35,076 nt of DNA from a virus (IMGVR_UViG_3300050821_002214:1-35076), one strand, 5' to 3'. Numbered from the stretch's first letter, positions 24,250 to 31,044 are shown. The notes: generated from the letters alone by a model not told the origin. Numbers and translations are program-made.

Positions 24250-24258
24250 GAATACGAT

Positions 24259-24666
24259 TTATCGACGAAAGTAGCGGCCCACAACGTTTGAGTTGTACCA
24301 AGCAAACGAGCCATCATCTAATCGAGCGGTGAGCACATCACTTTTTACAAGGGCTTCCAATTCGCTGTAGCTTAATTCAGATTTGGTTTTGCAGAGCTTC
24401 ACAATGTCACGAGTGAAACAATGGTCGCCGAGACGCTTCACATCAGCTTTGAGTTCTTGACACGAGGAGAAGTATGTCGCCCAGTCGGATTCTTTGACGT
24501 AGTGGACTCGGTTCTTCCGGCCTGGAACTTTCTTTGACAGGTGACGATGAAAATTCTTGCGACCGATGTATCGACGGCCTGTCGTGTTCGTGATCAGGTA
24601 GACAAACCCGTGGTAGCCATCAGGTGCGCTCGTTAGCGGTTTGCCTTGATAGATCCACAGATTCAC
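24259..24666 (-). CDS. GIY-YIG-like phage nuclease
   Basis: A 135-aa protein of a type common in tailed phages: GFVYLITNTTGRRYIGRKNF (GIY-YIG-like core), a Lys-rich middle, ESDWATYFSSCQELKADVKRLG and LCKTKSELSYSELEALVKSDVL. It acts as an endonuclease in related proteins; whether it homes or repairs is not known. The start is GTG (24664-24666) after GGGTAAATCCCG. Confidence 0.82.
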   Translation of the reverse strand: MNLWIYQGKPLTSAPDGYHGFVYLITNTTGRRYIGRKNFHRHLSKKVPGRKNRVHYVKESDWATYFSSCQELKADVKRLGDHCFTRDIVKLCKTKSELSYSELEALVKSDVLTARLDDGSFAWYNSNVVGRYFRR

Positions 24667-24705
24667 CGGGATTTACCCGGCTGTCAGAACGGCCGTATTT
24701 GCGCT

Positions 24706-25002
24706 TTAGAGGCTTGCTGACGCTTCCGAACGTTCCGGCTGGTGATTCGGTACCTGACCGGTGATTGTGTCCATTTCAAGCAGGATCTTCCGGAATGCTG
24801 AAATGGTCATATCTTTTGCCCGGACCAGTTCGAGGAGTAGCATTTTGTTTTTCGTCTTCTGGCTGGTTGCGGCTGACCGTGAAATAATCAAGTGATGACA
24901 TGTGAAGGTTACATCTACATCGGGTTTGCCGAAAAGACGGCCATGTACACCGTTGAAGTGGACTTGTTTGAAGGAGACCTTGCAGGTGCCACAAAAGCTC
25001 AT
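24706..25002 (-). CDS. Hypothetical protein, start of the late block
   Basis: A 98-aa protein starting MSFCGTCKVSFKQVHF with a CxxC pair and a later TCHH, possibly a zinc site, followed by a helical part (NKMLLLELVRAKDMTISAFRKILLEMD). Codon choice in the part not shared with the other strand looks coding. A plus-strand frame (24892-25161) overlaps it, but the leftward gene fits the operon direction better. It would be the first gene of the late operon. Function unknown. Confidence 0.55.
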   Translation of the reverse strand: MSFCGTCKVSFKQVHFNGVHGRLFGKPDVDVTFTCHHLIISRSAATSQKTKNKMLLLELVRAKDMTISAFRKILLEMDTITGQVPNHQPERSEASASL

Positions 25003-25209
25003 CCTGTCTCGGGAAAACTTGCGTTCCTTGAGCCGGGATTACGAGGTCTGGCGTTTAGTCAGACTCCGTTGTGGTTTTCGGCCAAAACTGACAACATGAG
25101 ATACGAAATCAAGCTCCATGAAGACGGCACTTGTGAAATCGGGCGTTCGTGGGGATATTGATTAATGTGCGCCGACACTGTGACGGCTTGGTGATAGACT
25201 GACGTGCTT

Positions 25210-25668
25210 ATGTCAGTGTTTCCAATCGCTCAGCTACTACTAATATGCCTGATTGCGTCAGCCTGTCAGAATCAGCGGTCAGCCCAGGCCGTCACCGACG
25301 ACGTAGCGATCAGGAAACCGACAGCTACCGAGGTATTCAATCTCCGATCAAAATGCGCCGAATTGGGGCACAATATTTTGGCCGATAACATCATCGGATC
25401 GGCACTGGCACAAGATCAAGTATCACATTACGATCCACGCTCGAACCGCTGTTACGTTGAGCTTGATGTTCATACGGCTGACCTGAACAAGGAGTGGGAT
25501 TACGACGCACGATACCTGTACGACGGCCAAACCAGTGAATTGCTTGTTTCCGCAGTCAAGATCAAGGGACATGAAACGGCGTTCATCAAAGTCAGTCCTG
25601 GTGGCTTTGACTACACGACGGCTTTGGGTAAAATTCAGGATTTGATGGAGGATGACAGAAAGCAGTGA
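25210..25668 (+). CDS. Lipoprotein of unknown function
   Basis: A 152-aa protein with a lipoprotein signal (MSVFPIAQLLLICLIASAC, lipobox LIASAC) and a mixed alpha/beta mature part with one further Cys pair (KCAELGH, NRCYVEL). ATG at 25210 is used; a GTG two codons earlier is possible. It is divergent from the late operon, as morons often are, and is the second lipoprotein of the prophage. Surface exclusion or envelope alteration is a guess only. Confidence 0.8.
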   Translation: MSVFPIAQLLLICLIASACQNQRSAQAVTDDVAIRKPTATEVFNLRSKCAELGHNILADNIIGSALAQDQVSHYDPRSNRCYVELDVHTADLNKEWDYDARYLYDGQTSELLVSAVKIKGHETAFIKVSPGGFDYTTALGKIQDLMEDDRKQ

Positions 25669-25774
25669 CACTCTTCGGCTACTATCATTCCGATTTCCGG
25701 TTTCTGTAAACTCCTCACCCTGGATAGATAGTTACATCTACTCGGCCCGACTAATGAACTAGATGCATGTATGT

Positions 25775-25815
25775 GCCCAGGCACGGGAACATTTACCGTT
25801 TAGCGGTGCCTGGGC
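25775..25815. terminator. Inverted repeat at the end of the membrane protein gene
   Basis: GCCCAGGCAC (25775-25784) and GTGCCTGGGC (25806-25815) form a perfect 10-bp stem whose loop contains the gene's stop codon. No T run follows on either strand, so termination would be atypical. The stretch 25669-25774 also holds TAGATAGTTACATCTA (25725-25740), a spaced relative of the TAGATRYATCTR operators. Confidence 0.5.
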
Positions 25816-26512
25816 CGAAGTATATTCCAAGCGTATCCTCGGGAAAAGCTTGGCCGACTTCTCCTCCCGTCTTGATTCCCAGTTGAGTAAACGCTTTTGC
25901 AACGGTTTCTCGTGACGGTTGAAATTTCGTCCACACACCTACATTGGGATGCTGGAACTCGGGTTTCGTGTAATCAATGTCCGCAGTGGAATGAATGACC
26001 AAATATAATCCCGGCATCGGAATGCCTGGGGTTATGCGCTGCACAGACTGGGTAACTAACGGCCAACCTGCTTCGCCGAATAAACTAACGAACTGACCTG
26101 CAACGCTACAGTCGGGTTCATCATACGGGGGGCACATTATCTGGACAGGTATCGGCTTCGGTTCCATTTTGATAATCTTGATAAACAGTTCTCGGGCATG
26201 TGAATCTAACATACCGAGTCCCTCCTCTGGCCACACATGGATACCCAAGAACGTGATGCCAGCAGCCATAATAAGCCATGCTGCCAGCACGCTTAGATTC
26301 CGAGACCATCCTGGTGCAGCATTTCGAACAATAGGAAGATATGTCACTGGAAACGCCAGCAGTCCAAACAGGGTTATCAAACCGATTACAGTTAGCGGTT
26401 TTGAACGCTCAGGGACAAGCCATAAGAGTAGGGAAATAGCGACCCCGAAACAGGTCAAGACAATAGCCAACCTGTCGCTAAAAGACAGCGTCTCGGGGTG
26501 TTTGGACGCCAT
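25793..26512 (-). CDS. Membrane protein with soluble C-terminal domain
   Basis: From the ATG at 26510-26512 (MASKHPETLSFSDR) it has 239 aa; a longer frame to 26578 covers the promoter and is not preferred. Three transmembrane helices (about 12-32, 40-58, 74-95) are followed by an extracytoplasmic or cytosolic domain with CPPYDEPDCS and PMPGLYLVIHSTADIDYTKPEF. Family not recognised. A perfect TATAAT (26525-26530, minus) lies 12 nt from the ATG with no ribosome site, so the mRNA is nearly leaderless. Likely expressed in lysogeny. Confidence 0.75.
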   Translation of the reverse strand: MASKHPETLSFSDRLAIVLTCFGVAISLLLWLVPERSKPLTVIGLITLFGLLAFPVTYLPIVRNAAPGWSRNLSVLAAWLIMAAGITFLGIHVWPEEGLGMLDSHARELFIKIIKMEPKPIPVQIMCPPYDEPDCSVAGQFVSLFGEAGWPLVTQSVQRITPGIPMPGLYLVIHSTADIDYTKPEFQHPNVGVWTKFQPSRETVAKAFTQLGIKTGGEVGQAFPEDTLGIYFGPGTAKR

Positions 26513-26618
26513 ATGAGAGGATCTATTATACTGTTTTGTGCGTTGGTTCGGAACCGGCATCTGACTGTATCTTCGCACGACGATCTCCCGATACGAATCA
26601 AAAAGAACCGTGCGGTGT

Positions 26619-26813
26619 TTATTGTGCTTTTAGATGTTCGCCAATGATACCAAGCCTCTCTTCCCTGTCCTGAAGATACTCAAGCATCCCTGGGACGCCG
26701 ACGTTTTCAGTGTGGTAAAGATCGGCAAAACGGTATTTGTCCATCGTGGCATCGACGGCGCACAGCCGGTCATACAACGTCTTGAGGAAAGCCGGAGTGT
26801 AAGGAGGATTCAT
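26619..26813 (-). CDS. Small hypothetical protein
   Basis: A 64-aa helical, charged protein (PAFLKTLYDRLCAVDATMDKYRFADLY ... EYLQDREERLGIIGEHLKAQ). Its ATG overlaps the stop of the upstream gene (26810-26813, ATGA), so it is translated with it. No family recognised. Confidence 0.65.
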   Translation of the reverse strand: MNPPYTPAFLKTLYDRLCAVDATMDKYRFADLYHTENVGVPGMLEYLQDREERLGIIGEHLKAQ

Positions 26814-26998
26814 TTGGCGTTCGGAAGGTCCGCTGACGGGATATCTGGTTCGTCGGCTGATGGAAGCTCCGGTTCTTCAGTTGCATGATTATCGAATCGG
26901 TATCTCGGCAACTTGATTCTTTTGGCCTTGATTTCATCCAACAAGTATTGAAGCTGATTCACGAGAATCTCGTCGTCTGGTGTTGATGGCGTCTTCAT
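26810..26998 (-). CDS. Small hypothetical protein with acidic repeat tail
   Basis: A 62-aa protein: helix (DEILVNQLQYLLDEIKAKRIKLP) followed by a short repeated tail (ELPSADEPDIPSADLPNAK, two SAD units). It is preceded by a good promoter ending 7 nt before the ATG, so the mRNA is probably leaderless. With the next gene it forms a two-gene unit. Confidence 0.65.
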   Translation of the reverse strand: MKTPSTPDDEILVNQLQYLLDEIKAKRIKLPRYRFDNHATEEPELPSADEPDIPSADLPNAK

Positions 26999-27005
26999 CG
27001 GTATC

Positions 27006-27033
27006 AGTGTAGATCCATTTTGAATTACGTCAA
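27006..27033 (-). promoter_or_regulatory. Promoter of the 26998-26619 gene pair
   Basis: TTGACG (27028-27033) and TACACT (27006-27011) on the minus strand are separated by 16 bp, with the start codon 7 nt beyond the -10. Transcription should begin at or next to the ATG. Confidence 0.65.
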
Positions 27034-27045
27034 TGCCATCAAATG

Positions 27046-27086
27046 AAACTGGGCTTAGGCCATTGAAATGGCCAAGCCCAGTTTTT
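27046..27086. terminator. Long bidirectional terminator hairpin
   Basis: AAACTGGGCTT (27046-27056) pairs with AAGCCCAGTTT (27074-27084) and GGCCAT with ATGGCC inside, over a TGAA loop: 17 bp with one bulged A. T-rich tails occur on both strands (TTTTT on plus, TTTCATTTG on minus). No gene ends here on the plus strand, so it most likely ends the leftward non-coding RNA described next. Confidence 0.85.
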
Positions 27087-27089
27087 CAA

Positions 27090-27560
27090 GAGTGACTAAG
27101 AAGTACTGAAGAACAATAAAATGTATCTTCATCGGATAGAATACATGGAAAAGTACAGGGATCATAAGACCACCTGACTTTTCCAGCAGACCTTCATTCG
27201 GTGAGCCTGTGTTGATTGTTCTTAGAGAACACAGGAAAACATATGCTGGTAATCCGACTCGCTCTTAGGCTACCCGGCCTTCGCCGCCCTACTGATCCTC
27301 TTCAGGTCTTCAGGTTCCACCGTTGCCGATGGGTTAGGCTAATTGCATCGCTGCAACCGCTGTAAGCTTACTGCATTCGATGTTTCCATCCGGGATTTGT
27401 CGGCCACATAAGCCTTAGTGAGTACAACCCCGAGACCGTTTCTGGTCCATGTCGCCAATAGCGGAAAGCGCCCATTGGTCTTGTGCTCTTCCTATCTCGT
27501 TATTCAGGTGAGACCATCACGTCTGATCGAGACTCGGTTTGCAATAGTATGTATGATCCC
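27090..27560 (-). ncRNA. Putative large structured non-coding RNA
   Basis: From 26999 to 27674 no credible ORF is seen, yet the minus strand is dense in hairpins. Three have GNRA loops: CCATCG-GCAA-CGGTGG (27317-27332), TTGCA-GCGA-TGCAA (27343-27356) and GATG-GAAA-CATC (27379-27390). Others: CCTGTGTT/AACACAGG (27206-27235), CGGC-GAAG-GCCG inside TAGG/CCTA (27266-27291), GACC/GGTC (27434-27447) and CCAAT/ATTGG (27455-27478). GNRA loops appear only if the minus strand is the RNA. A TTGACA at 27575-27580 (minus) could start it, with imperfect -10 choices, and the hairpin at 27046-27086 would end it, giving about 500 nt. I cannot assign a class; ends are approximate. Confidence 0.6.
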
Positions 27561-27590
27561 ACTGATTCCCGGTTTGTCAAGAACTGGGTG

Positions 27591-27634
27591 TAGATGTATC
27601 TGGAAAGACGGATGGACGAGATAGATACATCTGG
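27591..27634. promoter_or_regulatory. Tandem palindromic operators
   Basis: TAGATGTATCTGG (27591-27603) and TAGATACATCTGG (27622-27634) repeat at 31 bp, three helical turns, each nearly palindromic (TAGAT..ATCTG). They lie just upstream of the TTGACA proposed for the non-coding RNA and downstream of the small leftward operon. The first is identical over 13 bp to 33090-33102. Confidence 0.6.
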
Positions 27635-27674
27635 TTTTCGCCCGCTTGACGTTTTCGCTTTCGATGCTACTGTT

Positions 27675-27833
27675 TTATCGCAATGAAAGAGGGTCAACCA
27701 TGCCGGAACTGTGGAACTCCCGTCGTTCGCCAAGCTGGCCTAAGCCAGCTTCAAGCGCTGCCATTTTATCGAGTAGTGCTTCTGTCTCAGGCGTCAGCGT
27801 GTAACCCAGAGTACGTTGTTTCTTTACTGCCAT
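27675..27833 (-). CDS. 52-aa hypothetical protein
   Basis: The frame reads MAVKKQRTLGYTLTPETEALL, continues as a helix (KMAALEAGLGQLGERREF) and ends VDPLSLR. AAGGAAA lies 11-12 nt upstream of the ATG. A basic strand followed by helices is compatible with a ribbon-helix-helix or antitoxin-like DNA binder, but no family is certain. It follows the gene at 27861-28064 by 27 bp and ends the leftward operon. Confidence 0.6.
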   Translation of the reverse strand: MAVKKQRTLGYTLTPETEALLDKMAALEAGLGQLGERREFHSSGMVDPLSLR

Positions 27834-27860
27834 GATTGCCGGTTTCCTTCGGAACCACTG

Positions 27861-28064
27861 TCATTGAACCATGAAACAGAAATCTGTCAACTCTAGGGAG
27901 AACAGAACTTCATTGAACGAGTTCCGATCCATCGCAAACAGAGCGGCGACAAGTTGACCAAATTCGGCTCTGGTTTCGGCGTCTTCCCATAGGCTGGGAT
28001 CAGCTTCGATCAGATTTGCGGTTTGAATCAAGGCGTTGATGTTTGATTTGTGTGAAGCGGTCAT
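27861..28064 (-). CDS. 67-aa acidic hypothetical protein
   Basis: From the ATG at 28062-28064 it reads MTASHKSNINALIQTANLIE and is acidic and helical (WEDAETRAEFGQLVAALFAMDRNSFNEVLFSLELTD). An upstream TTG at 28100 is in frame but overlaps a TATAGA -10 box (28086-28091, minus). Same-direction neighbour of the 52-aa gene. Function unknown. Confidence 0.6.
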   Translation of the reverse strand: MTASHKSNINALIQTANLIEADPSLWEDAETRAEFGQLVAALFAMDRNSFNEVLFSLELTDFCFMVQ

Positions 28065-28115
28065 GTCGACGAGCGTAAGTGATGCTCTATACGCTTGCAA
28101 CTACTTTTTGACGGC

Positions 28116-28147
28116 TGTATCTACTTTCTTTTTGGGTGTATCTACTT
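28116..28147. repeat. Direct repeat TGTATCTACTT
   Basis: TGTATCTACTT occurs at 28116-28126 and 28137-28147, 21 bp apart (two helical turns). On the minus strand this is AAGTAGATACA, a half-site of the TAGATRYATCTR family. In one short minus frame the repeats spell KVDT twice, so a coding origin is possible; no convincing gene uses that frame. Confidence 0.45.
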
Positions 28148-28149
28148 CA

Positions 28150-28287
28150 TCAACCATCATCCTCGTCCAGGGCGCAAAGCATTTCGAAATATTGCCGCAT
28201 GTCTTCCCAGTCTCCAGTCTCTTCAGCTTTCTGGCGTTGCGCATTTATTGCGGCGTGTCGGTCGACGGCTGGTGATGGCGTGCGCAT
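28150..28287 (-). CDS. 45-aa hypothetical protein
   Basis: The frame reads MRTPSPAVDRHAAINAQRQK, then EETGDWEDMRQYFEMLCALDEDDG: a disordered start and an acidic helix. It begins 6 nt after the stop of the HTH gene and continues the leftward operon. No ribosome site is obvious, so coupling to the HTH gene would be needed. No family recognised. Confidence 0.5.
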   Translation of the reverse strand: MRTPSPAVDRHAAINAQRQKAEETGDWEDMRQYFEMLCALDEDDG

Positions 28288-28293
28288 TGGTGG

Positions 28294-28521
28294 TTACAGT
28301 GATGATGCTGTCTTGACGGCGGGTCGGTCGATTGCAAATGCTTTGCGGGCATCTCTTTTCAGCCGGAGACGTTCCGAAGTGGGGATGTAAAACCGTCCTC
28401 CCAGTTTAAAAGCTTTCAGTTTCTTTCTGTGAATCCAAACGGTGATTGTGTTCGTTCGAAGGTGAAGGACTCCGGCGAATTCTTTTGGCGTGTAAACTTT
28501 TCCTAGCAGATTGTGCAACAT
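28294..28521 (-). CDS. Excisionase-like winged HTH protein
   Basis: A 75-aa protein with the HTH_17 / excisionase signature: YTPKEFAGVLHLRTNTITVWIHRKKLKAFKLGGRFYIPTSE (about residues 10-50), then a basic tail. The recognition helix and the GGRFYIP wing are clear. Such proteins act as excisionases or small transcription regulators. It lies 17 bp after the methyltransferase gene and far from the integrase, so a regulatory role is at least as likely as excision. Confidence 0.85.
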   Translation of the reverse strand: MLHNLLGKVYTPKEFAGVLHLRTNTITVWIHRKKLKAFKLGGRFYIPTSERLRLKRDARKAFAIDRPAVKTASSL

Positions 28522-28538
28522 TGTTTCTTGTCCTGATT

Positions 28539-29549
28539 CTACTTAGCATCGCTCTCGACGGGTTGATATACAGCCAATCGTCTGGTGATGTCTTCCACAT
28601 ATTCGGGTTCCCGCTCCATGAGAATGGAGTTGAATCCTTCAAGCTCCGCAGCTTCGCCCGTCGATCCGGTTCCGGCAAATGGGTCGATTATCGTTCCGGC
28701 TGGTGGTGTGATCAGTCTGCACAGGTATCGTAGCAACGTGACCGGTTTTATAGTTGGATGACCACTTCCATTGCGTTCAGCCTTCGACGCCTTCGGAACG
28801 TAGAAGAATCTTGAAGCTCCTCCGGCGTCACCATAGCCGACCGTCACATCATCCTGACCGGCAAAACCTCCGTGATATTGTGCGCCGTCGATTTCTTTTG
28901 TCCCGGATCTCTTTGTCTTGTGTCTTGCGTATGATGATTGTCCCGATTGTTCATCGAGCATTTCAGCCGCAGTTTCATCAAGCAAAAGGTTTGCTGGCCA
29001 TCGTCCGATGTTGGGATCATGGCCGGATTCATTGCCGGTTTCGCCTTGAAATGTGCCATAGATGTTTGACGTTTTCCGGGTGGAGATCGACGCCGGAACG
29101 TTCTTTGAGGTTCCAATGCGGCAACTGTCGATATTGATTGATCCAGTGCCGTGCTGTGTGACGTTATCAGCGACAGTGTTCTCCTCGATAGGTTTCCTTG
29201 CCAAAACAATGGGTTCCATTGCCGGTTTCAAACAATTTTTCGAGTGAGGAAAGCCCGTGCCGTAGATCCATGCAAGCTGGTCACGGATTTCGAATCCGGC
29301 GTCTTCCATGTTGACGACCATTCTGTGATAGGTGCGTGGAGAGCCAAAGGAGAGCACGTGTGCGCCTGGTTTGAGAACCTGAAGGACCAGTGACCACAGT
29401 TCAACGCTGGGAACGTCATAATCCCATGTGGAACCACAGAAAGAGATTCCGTACGGCGGGTCGACCACACACGAGTCAAGCTGGGTTCCAGTGTCGATCA
29501 GTTGCTTTAAGGAAGTGATATTGTCACCGGGAAGAATTTGATGGTTCAC
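28539..29549 (-). CDS. Orphan DNA methyltransferase, beta class
   Basis: A 336-aa enzyme with DPPYG at 30-34 (motif IV, catalytic) and DPFAGTG at 289-295 (motif I, AdoMet binding), the beta-class order of N6-adenine / N4-cytosine methylases. GHPTIKPVTLLRYLCRLITPPAG is typical upstream of motif I. No restriction enzyme is encoded nearby, so it likely protects phage DNA or regulates. The start is GTG at 29547-29549 after CTGTAAATATCCGG. First gene of a leftward operon reaching 27675. Confidence 0.93.
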   Translation of the reverse strand: MNHQILPGDNITSLKQLIDTGTQLDSCVVDPPYGISFCGSTWDYDVPSVELWSLVLQVLKPGAHVLSFGSPRTYHRMVVNMEDAGFEIRDQLAWIYGTGFPHSKNCLKPAMEPIVLARKPIEENTVADNVTQHGTGSINIDSCRIGTSKNVPASISTRKTSNIYGTFQGETGNESGHDPNIGRWPANLLLDETAAEMLDEQSGQSSYARHKTKRSGTKEIDGAQYHGGFAGQDDVTVGYGDAGGASRFFYVPKASKAERNGSGHPTIKPVTLLRYLCRLITPPAGTIIDPFAGTGSTGEAAELEGFNSILMEREPEYVEDITRRLAVYQPVESDAK

Positions 29550-29572
29550 CCGGATATTTACAGGGTCAAATC

Positions 29573-29606
29573 AAAGCGGGATCAGAATGCAGACCGATCC
29601 CGCTTT
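29573..29606. terminator. Hairpin upstream of the methyltransferase gene
   Basis: AAAGCGGGATC (29573-29583) pairs perfectly with GATCCCGCTTT (29596-29606). Tails are weakly T-rich on both strands. It isolates the methyltransferase operon from leftward transcription entering from the right. Between it and 29766 I see no gene. Confidence 0.65.
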
Positions 29607-29766
29607 ATCCGTCGTGGTGATTCACAGCCTACTTAACAAGAGGCGACTGGCCATCTCGGGCCGATACCACACGACAGGAAGGTGATGATGGCGTTATGCA
29701 ACCGCTACAGCCGCATCAGATTTTGTCCATTTCTCGCCAGCAGCCTGTCACCAGCCGAAAGAACTA

Positions 29767-29937
29767 GTGAAATTCAGGTTCACTACGAGTCGTGAAGGCG
29801 ATTCCGAATACACACTTTCAGACGAAGAAAAACCAGTCGCTCTAACATCACGTCAACTGACGGACGGAAAACAGTTAATCCGCTGGGTCATCGAAACGGA
29901 AAGAGCATCATCAGCAGCGCTGGCGGATGCAGCCTAA
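29767..29937 (+). CDS. 56-aa hypothetical protein
   Basis: From GTG at 29767 the frame reads VKFRFTTSREGDSEYTLSDE, then EKPVALTSRQLTDGKQLIRWVIETERASSAALADAA. It has coding-like composition; the frame is open about 26 codons further upstream but without a start codon. Weak AAAG ribosome site. The stop TAA is the start of a TAAATAC box. Two terminators follow. Not recognised. Confidence 0.5.
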   Translation: MKFRFTTSREGDSEYTLSDEEKPVALTSRQLTDGKQLIRWVIETERASSAALADAA

Positions 29938-29998
29938 ATACAATCAAGAATCACTGAGCCGTTACCATGATTGCGGCCCCGTGAATCCTCCTTGAAAA

Positions 29999-30063
29999 CG
30001 GATCGGGTTCCTTGAACTCATGTTCCTCTAAAGACATCCTCAAGCCCGATCCGGTTTCGTTTT
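29999..30063 (+). terminator. Terminator after the 56-aa gene
   Basis: CGGATCGGG (29999-30007) pairs with CCCGATCCG (30045-30053), inner CTTGA/TCAAG, followed by GTTTCGTTTTC. Confidence 0.75.
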
Positions 30064-30106
30064 CATCCGTCTAAATATCAACACTTCAATTTGAAACTCA
30101 TACACT

Positions 30107-30146
30107 GACCCGGCTGACCTTCATACCGTCACAAGCCGGGTCTTTT
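30107..30146 (+). terminator. Second terminator, 44 bp further on
   Basis: GACCCGGCT (30107-30115) pairs with AGCCGGGTC (30134-30142) and TTTT follows. Only 43 bp, with a TAAATAT box at 30072-30078, separate it from the previous terminator, and no gene lies between. Confidence 0.85.
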
Positions 30147-30172
30147 GCGTCGTCAGGCGCTAGATATGCCTG

Positions 30173-30571
30173 ATGGACTTCAGCAACCTCGACAAAAACA
30201 ACGTACTGGCATATGCGCAAGCCTGCTATTGCAATCCAAATGCAAGCGAGTTCGCCGACGATTATTCGAAGGTTCGTTATGTGATCCGGCTGTTGAAGAG
30301 ATCCTACACAGAGAAGGACATTCAAGAGCACCTGATTTTGAACCATCTCATTATGCTTTCGAATGTCTTCGGCCCGGAATGCGCCGTCAGACTTCTGTTC
30401 GCTCGATTAGATCCTGACTTGTGGTCTCTGCTGAAAACCTTCCTGGTCTTCATGGGAATCATGCCGGATGTGGTTCCCGGAATTTGTGGACGTGACGTTC
30501 TGTCGCCTGAAATCCTGATCAATCTGCCTCTTGCCACAACACTGAAGACGATCAAAACCGCCTGGTTCTGA
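30173..30571 (+). CDS. Conserved-type phage protein of unknown function
   Basis: A 132-aa, all-helical protein (VLAYAQACYCNPNASEFADDYSKVRYVIRLLKRSYTEKDIQEHLILNHLIMLSNVFGPECAVRLLFARLDPDLWSLLKTFLVFMGIMP). The pattern NHL..L.NVFG...A..LLF...D...W..LKTFL..L..MP is one I recall from short proteins of many large tailed phages, always without a known role. The start ATG is 27 nt after the second terminator, so it needs a promoter inside that gap or antitermination. Confidence 0.72.
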   Translation: MDFSNLDKNNVLAYAQACYCNPNASEFADDYSKVRYVIRLLKRSYTEKDIQEHLILNHLIMLSNVFGPECAVRLLFARLDPDLWSLLKTFLVFMGIMPDVVPGICGRDVLSPEILINLPLATTLKTIKTAWF

Positions 30572-30757
30572 TCAAAAAAGACGACATCATCTCTCCTCTG
30601 ACCATGAGGAGTCAAGCGTTTCCGCAAATTTGCCGACCCGGTCGACGGATGCAAGTCGACAGTATTGTGACGTGCGCCAGAAGGAGCGATTGTCGACGAC
30701 GTCAGCCGAGAGAAATGAACGGCTGAACACAAAACTCGAAAGAAAAGGACCAACAAA

Positions 30758-30943
30758 ATGAAAAACATCGTAAAGCGCTTCATCCAGGACGAATCCGGCC
30801 AGGATTTGATTGAGTACACAATGTTGACCGCTATGATTGCGCTTCTTTCCGCAGCAATCTTCGTCAACGTCGGGTCAAGCGTCTCCGCCGTCTGGCAACA
30901 AATGTCTAATCAGTTGTCGAACGCCGCATCATCCGCAAGCTAG
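30758..30943 (+). CDS. Flp/Fap-type pilin (type IVb)
   Basis: A 61-aa prepilin: short basic leader MKNIVKRFIQDESG, cleavage after G14, then QDLIEY with Glu at +5 and the hydrophobic helix TMLTAMIALLSAAIFVNVG. Length and motif are exactly those of Flp pilins, assembled by Tad machinery. AAAAGGAC is a good ribosome site. No Tad genes occur in the prophage, so the pilin must use the host prepilin peptidase and secretion system. Its own terminator follows, so it is a self-contained unit. Between 30572 and 30757 no gene is visible. Confidence 0.93.
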   Translation: MKNIVKRFIQDESGQDLIEYTMLTAMIALLSAAIFVNVGSSVSAVWQQMSNQLSNAASSAS

Positions 30944-30987
30944 GGCAATCTCAGAAAGGTCACAGGTCCCTCCTACTGGGACGCCCG

Positions 30988-31026
30988 AACCGGAATCGGC
31001 CCCGAAGCTGGTTCCGGTTTTTTTTT
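30988..31026 (+). terminator. Strong terminator after the pilin gene
   Basis: AACCGGAA (30988-30995) pairs perfectly with TTCCGGTT (31012-31019), followed by nine T (31018-31026). Confidence 0.92.
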
Positions 31027-31044
31027 GTGACCACTGGACAAACC

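Larger units (their letters stand above)
7441..30078. repeat. Dispersed TAAATA box at gene junctions
   Basis: TAAATA, usually followed by C or T, occurs in the direction of transcription at 7441-7446, 9882-9887, 11063-11068, 12278-12283, 12862-12867, 13666-13671, 15462-15467, 17687-17694 (as TATAAATA), 20409-20414, 22606-22611, 23200-23205, 23559-23564 and 29555-29560 on the minus strand, and near 29935 and 30072 on the plus strand. All copies are at gene junctions; most end 5-9 nt before a start codon. Near matches (TAAATC) precede 10596, 24249 and 24666. Four share the longer CCATAAATA. Function unknown. Confidence 0.7.

Noticed and set aside
24892-25161. Plus-strand 89-aa frame overlapping 24706-25002
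   Set aside because: It reads fairly naturally, and a short C-terminal part (from ATG 25096) could be real, but the leftward frame fits the operon and has coding-like codon use outside the overlap. Kept as an alternative only.
27046-27560. tmRNA or RNase P RNA
   Set aside because: No tRNA-like ends with a tag frame and none of the conserved RNase P core segments were found.
27500-27733. Minus-strand 77-aa frame in the non-coding stretch
   Set aside because: It overlaps the end of the 52-aa gene in another frame and crosses the operators; composition does not look coding.
28100-28290. 47-aa frame starting MRNARK and containing two KVDT repeats
   Set aside because: It overlaps the 45-aa frame, which begins right after the HTH gene and has a better acidic helical pattern; the repeats fit an operator family seen elsewhere.
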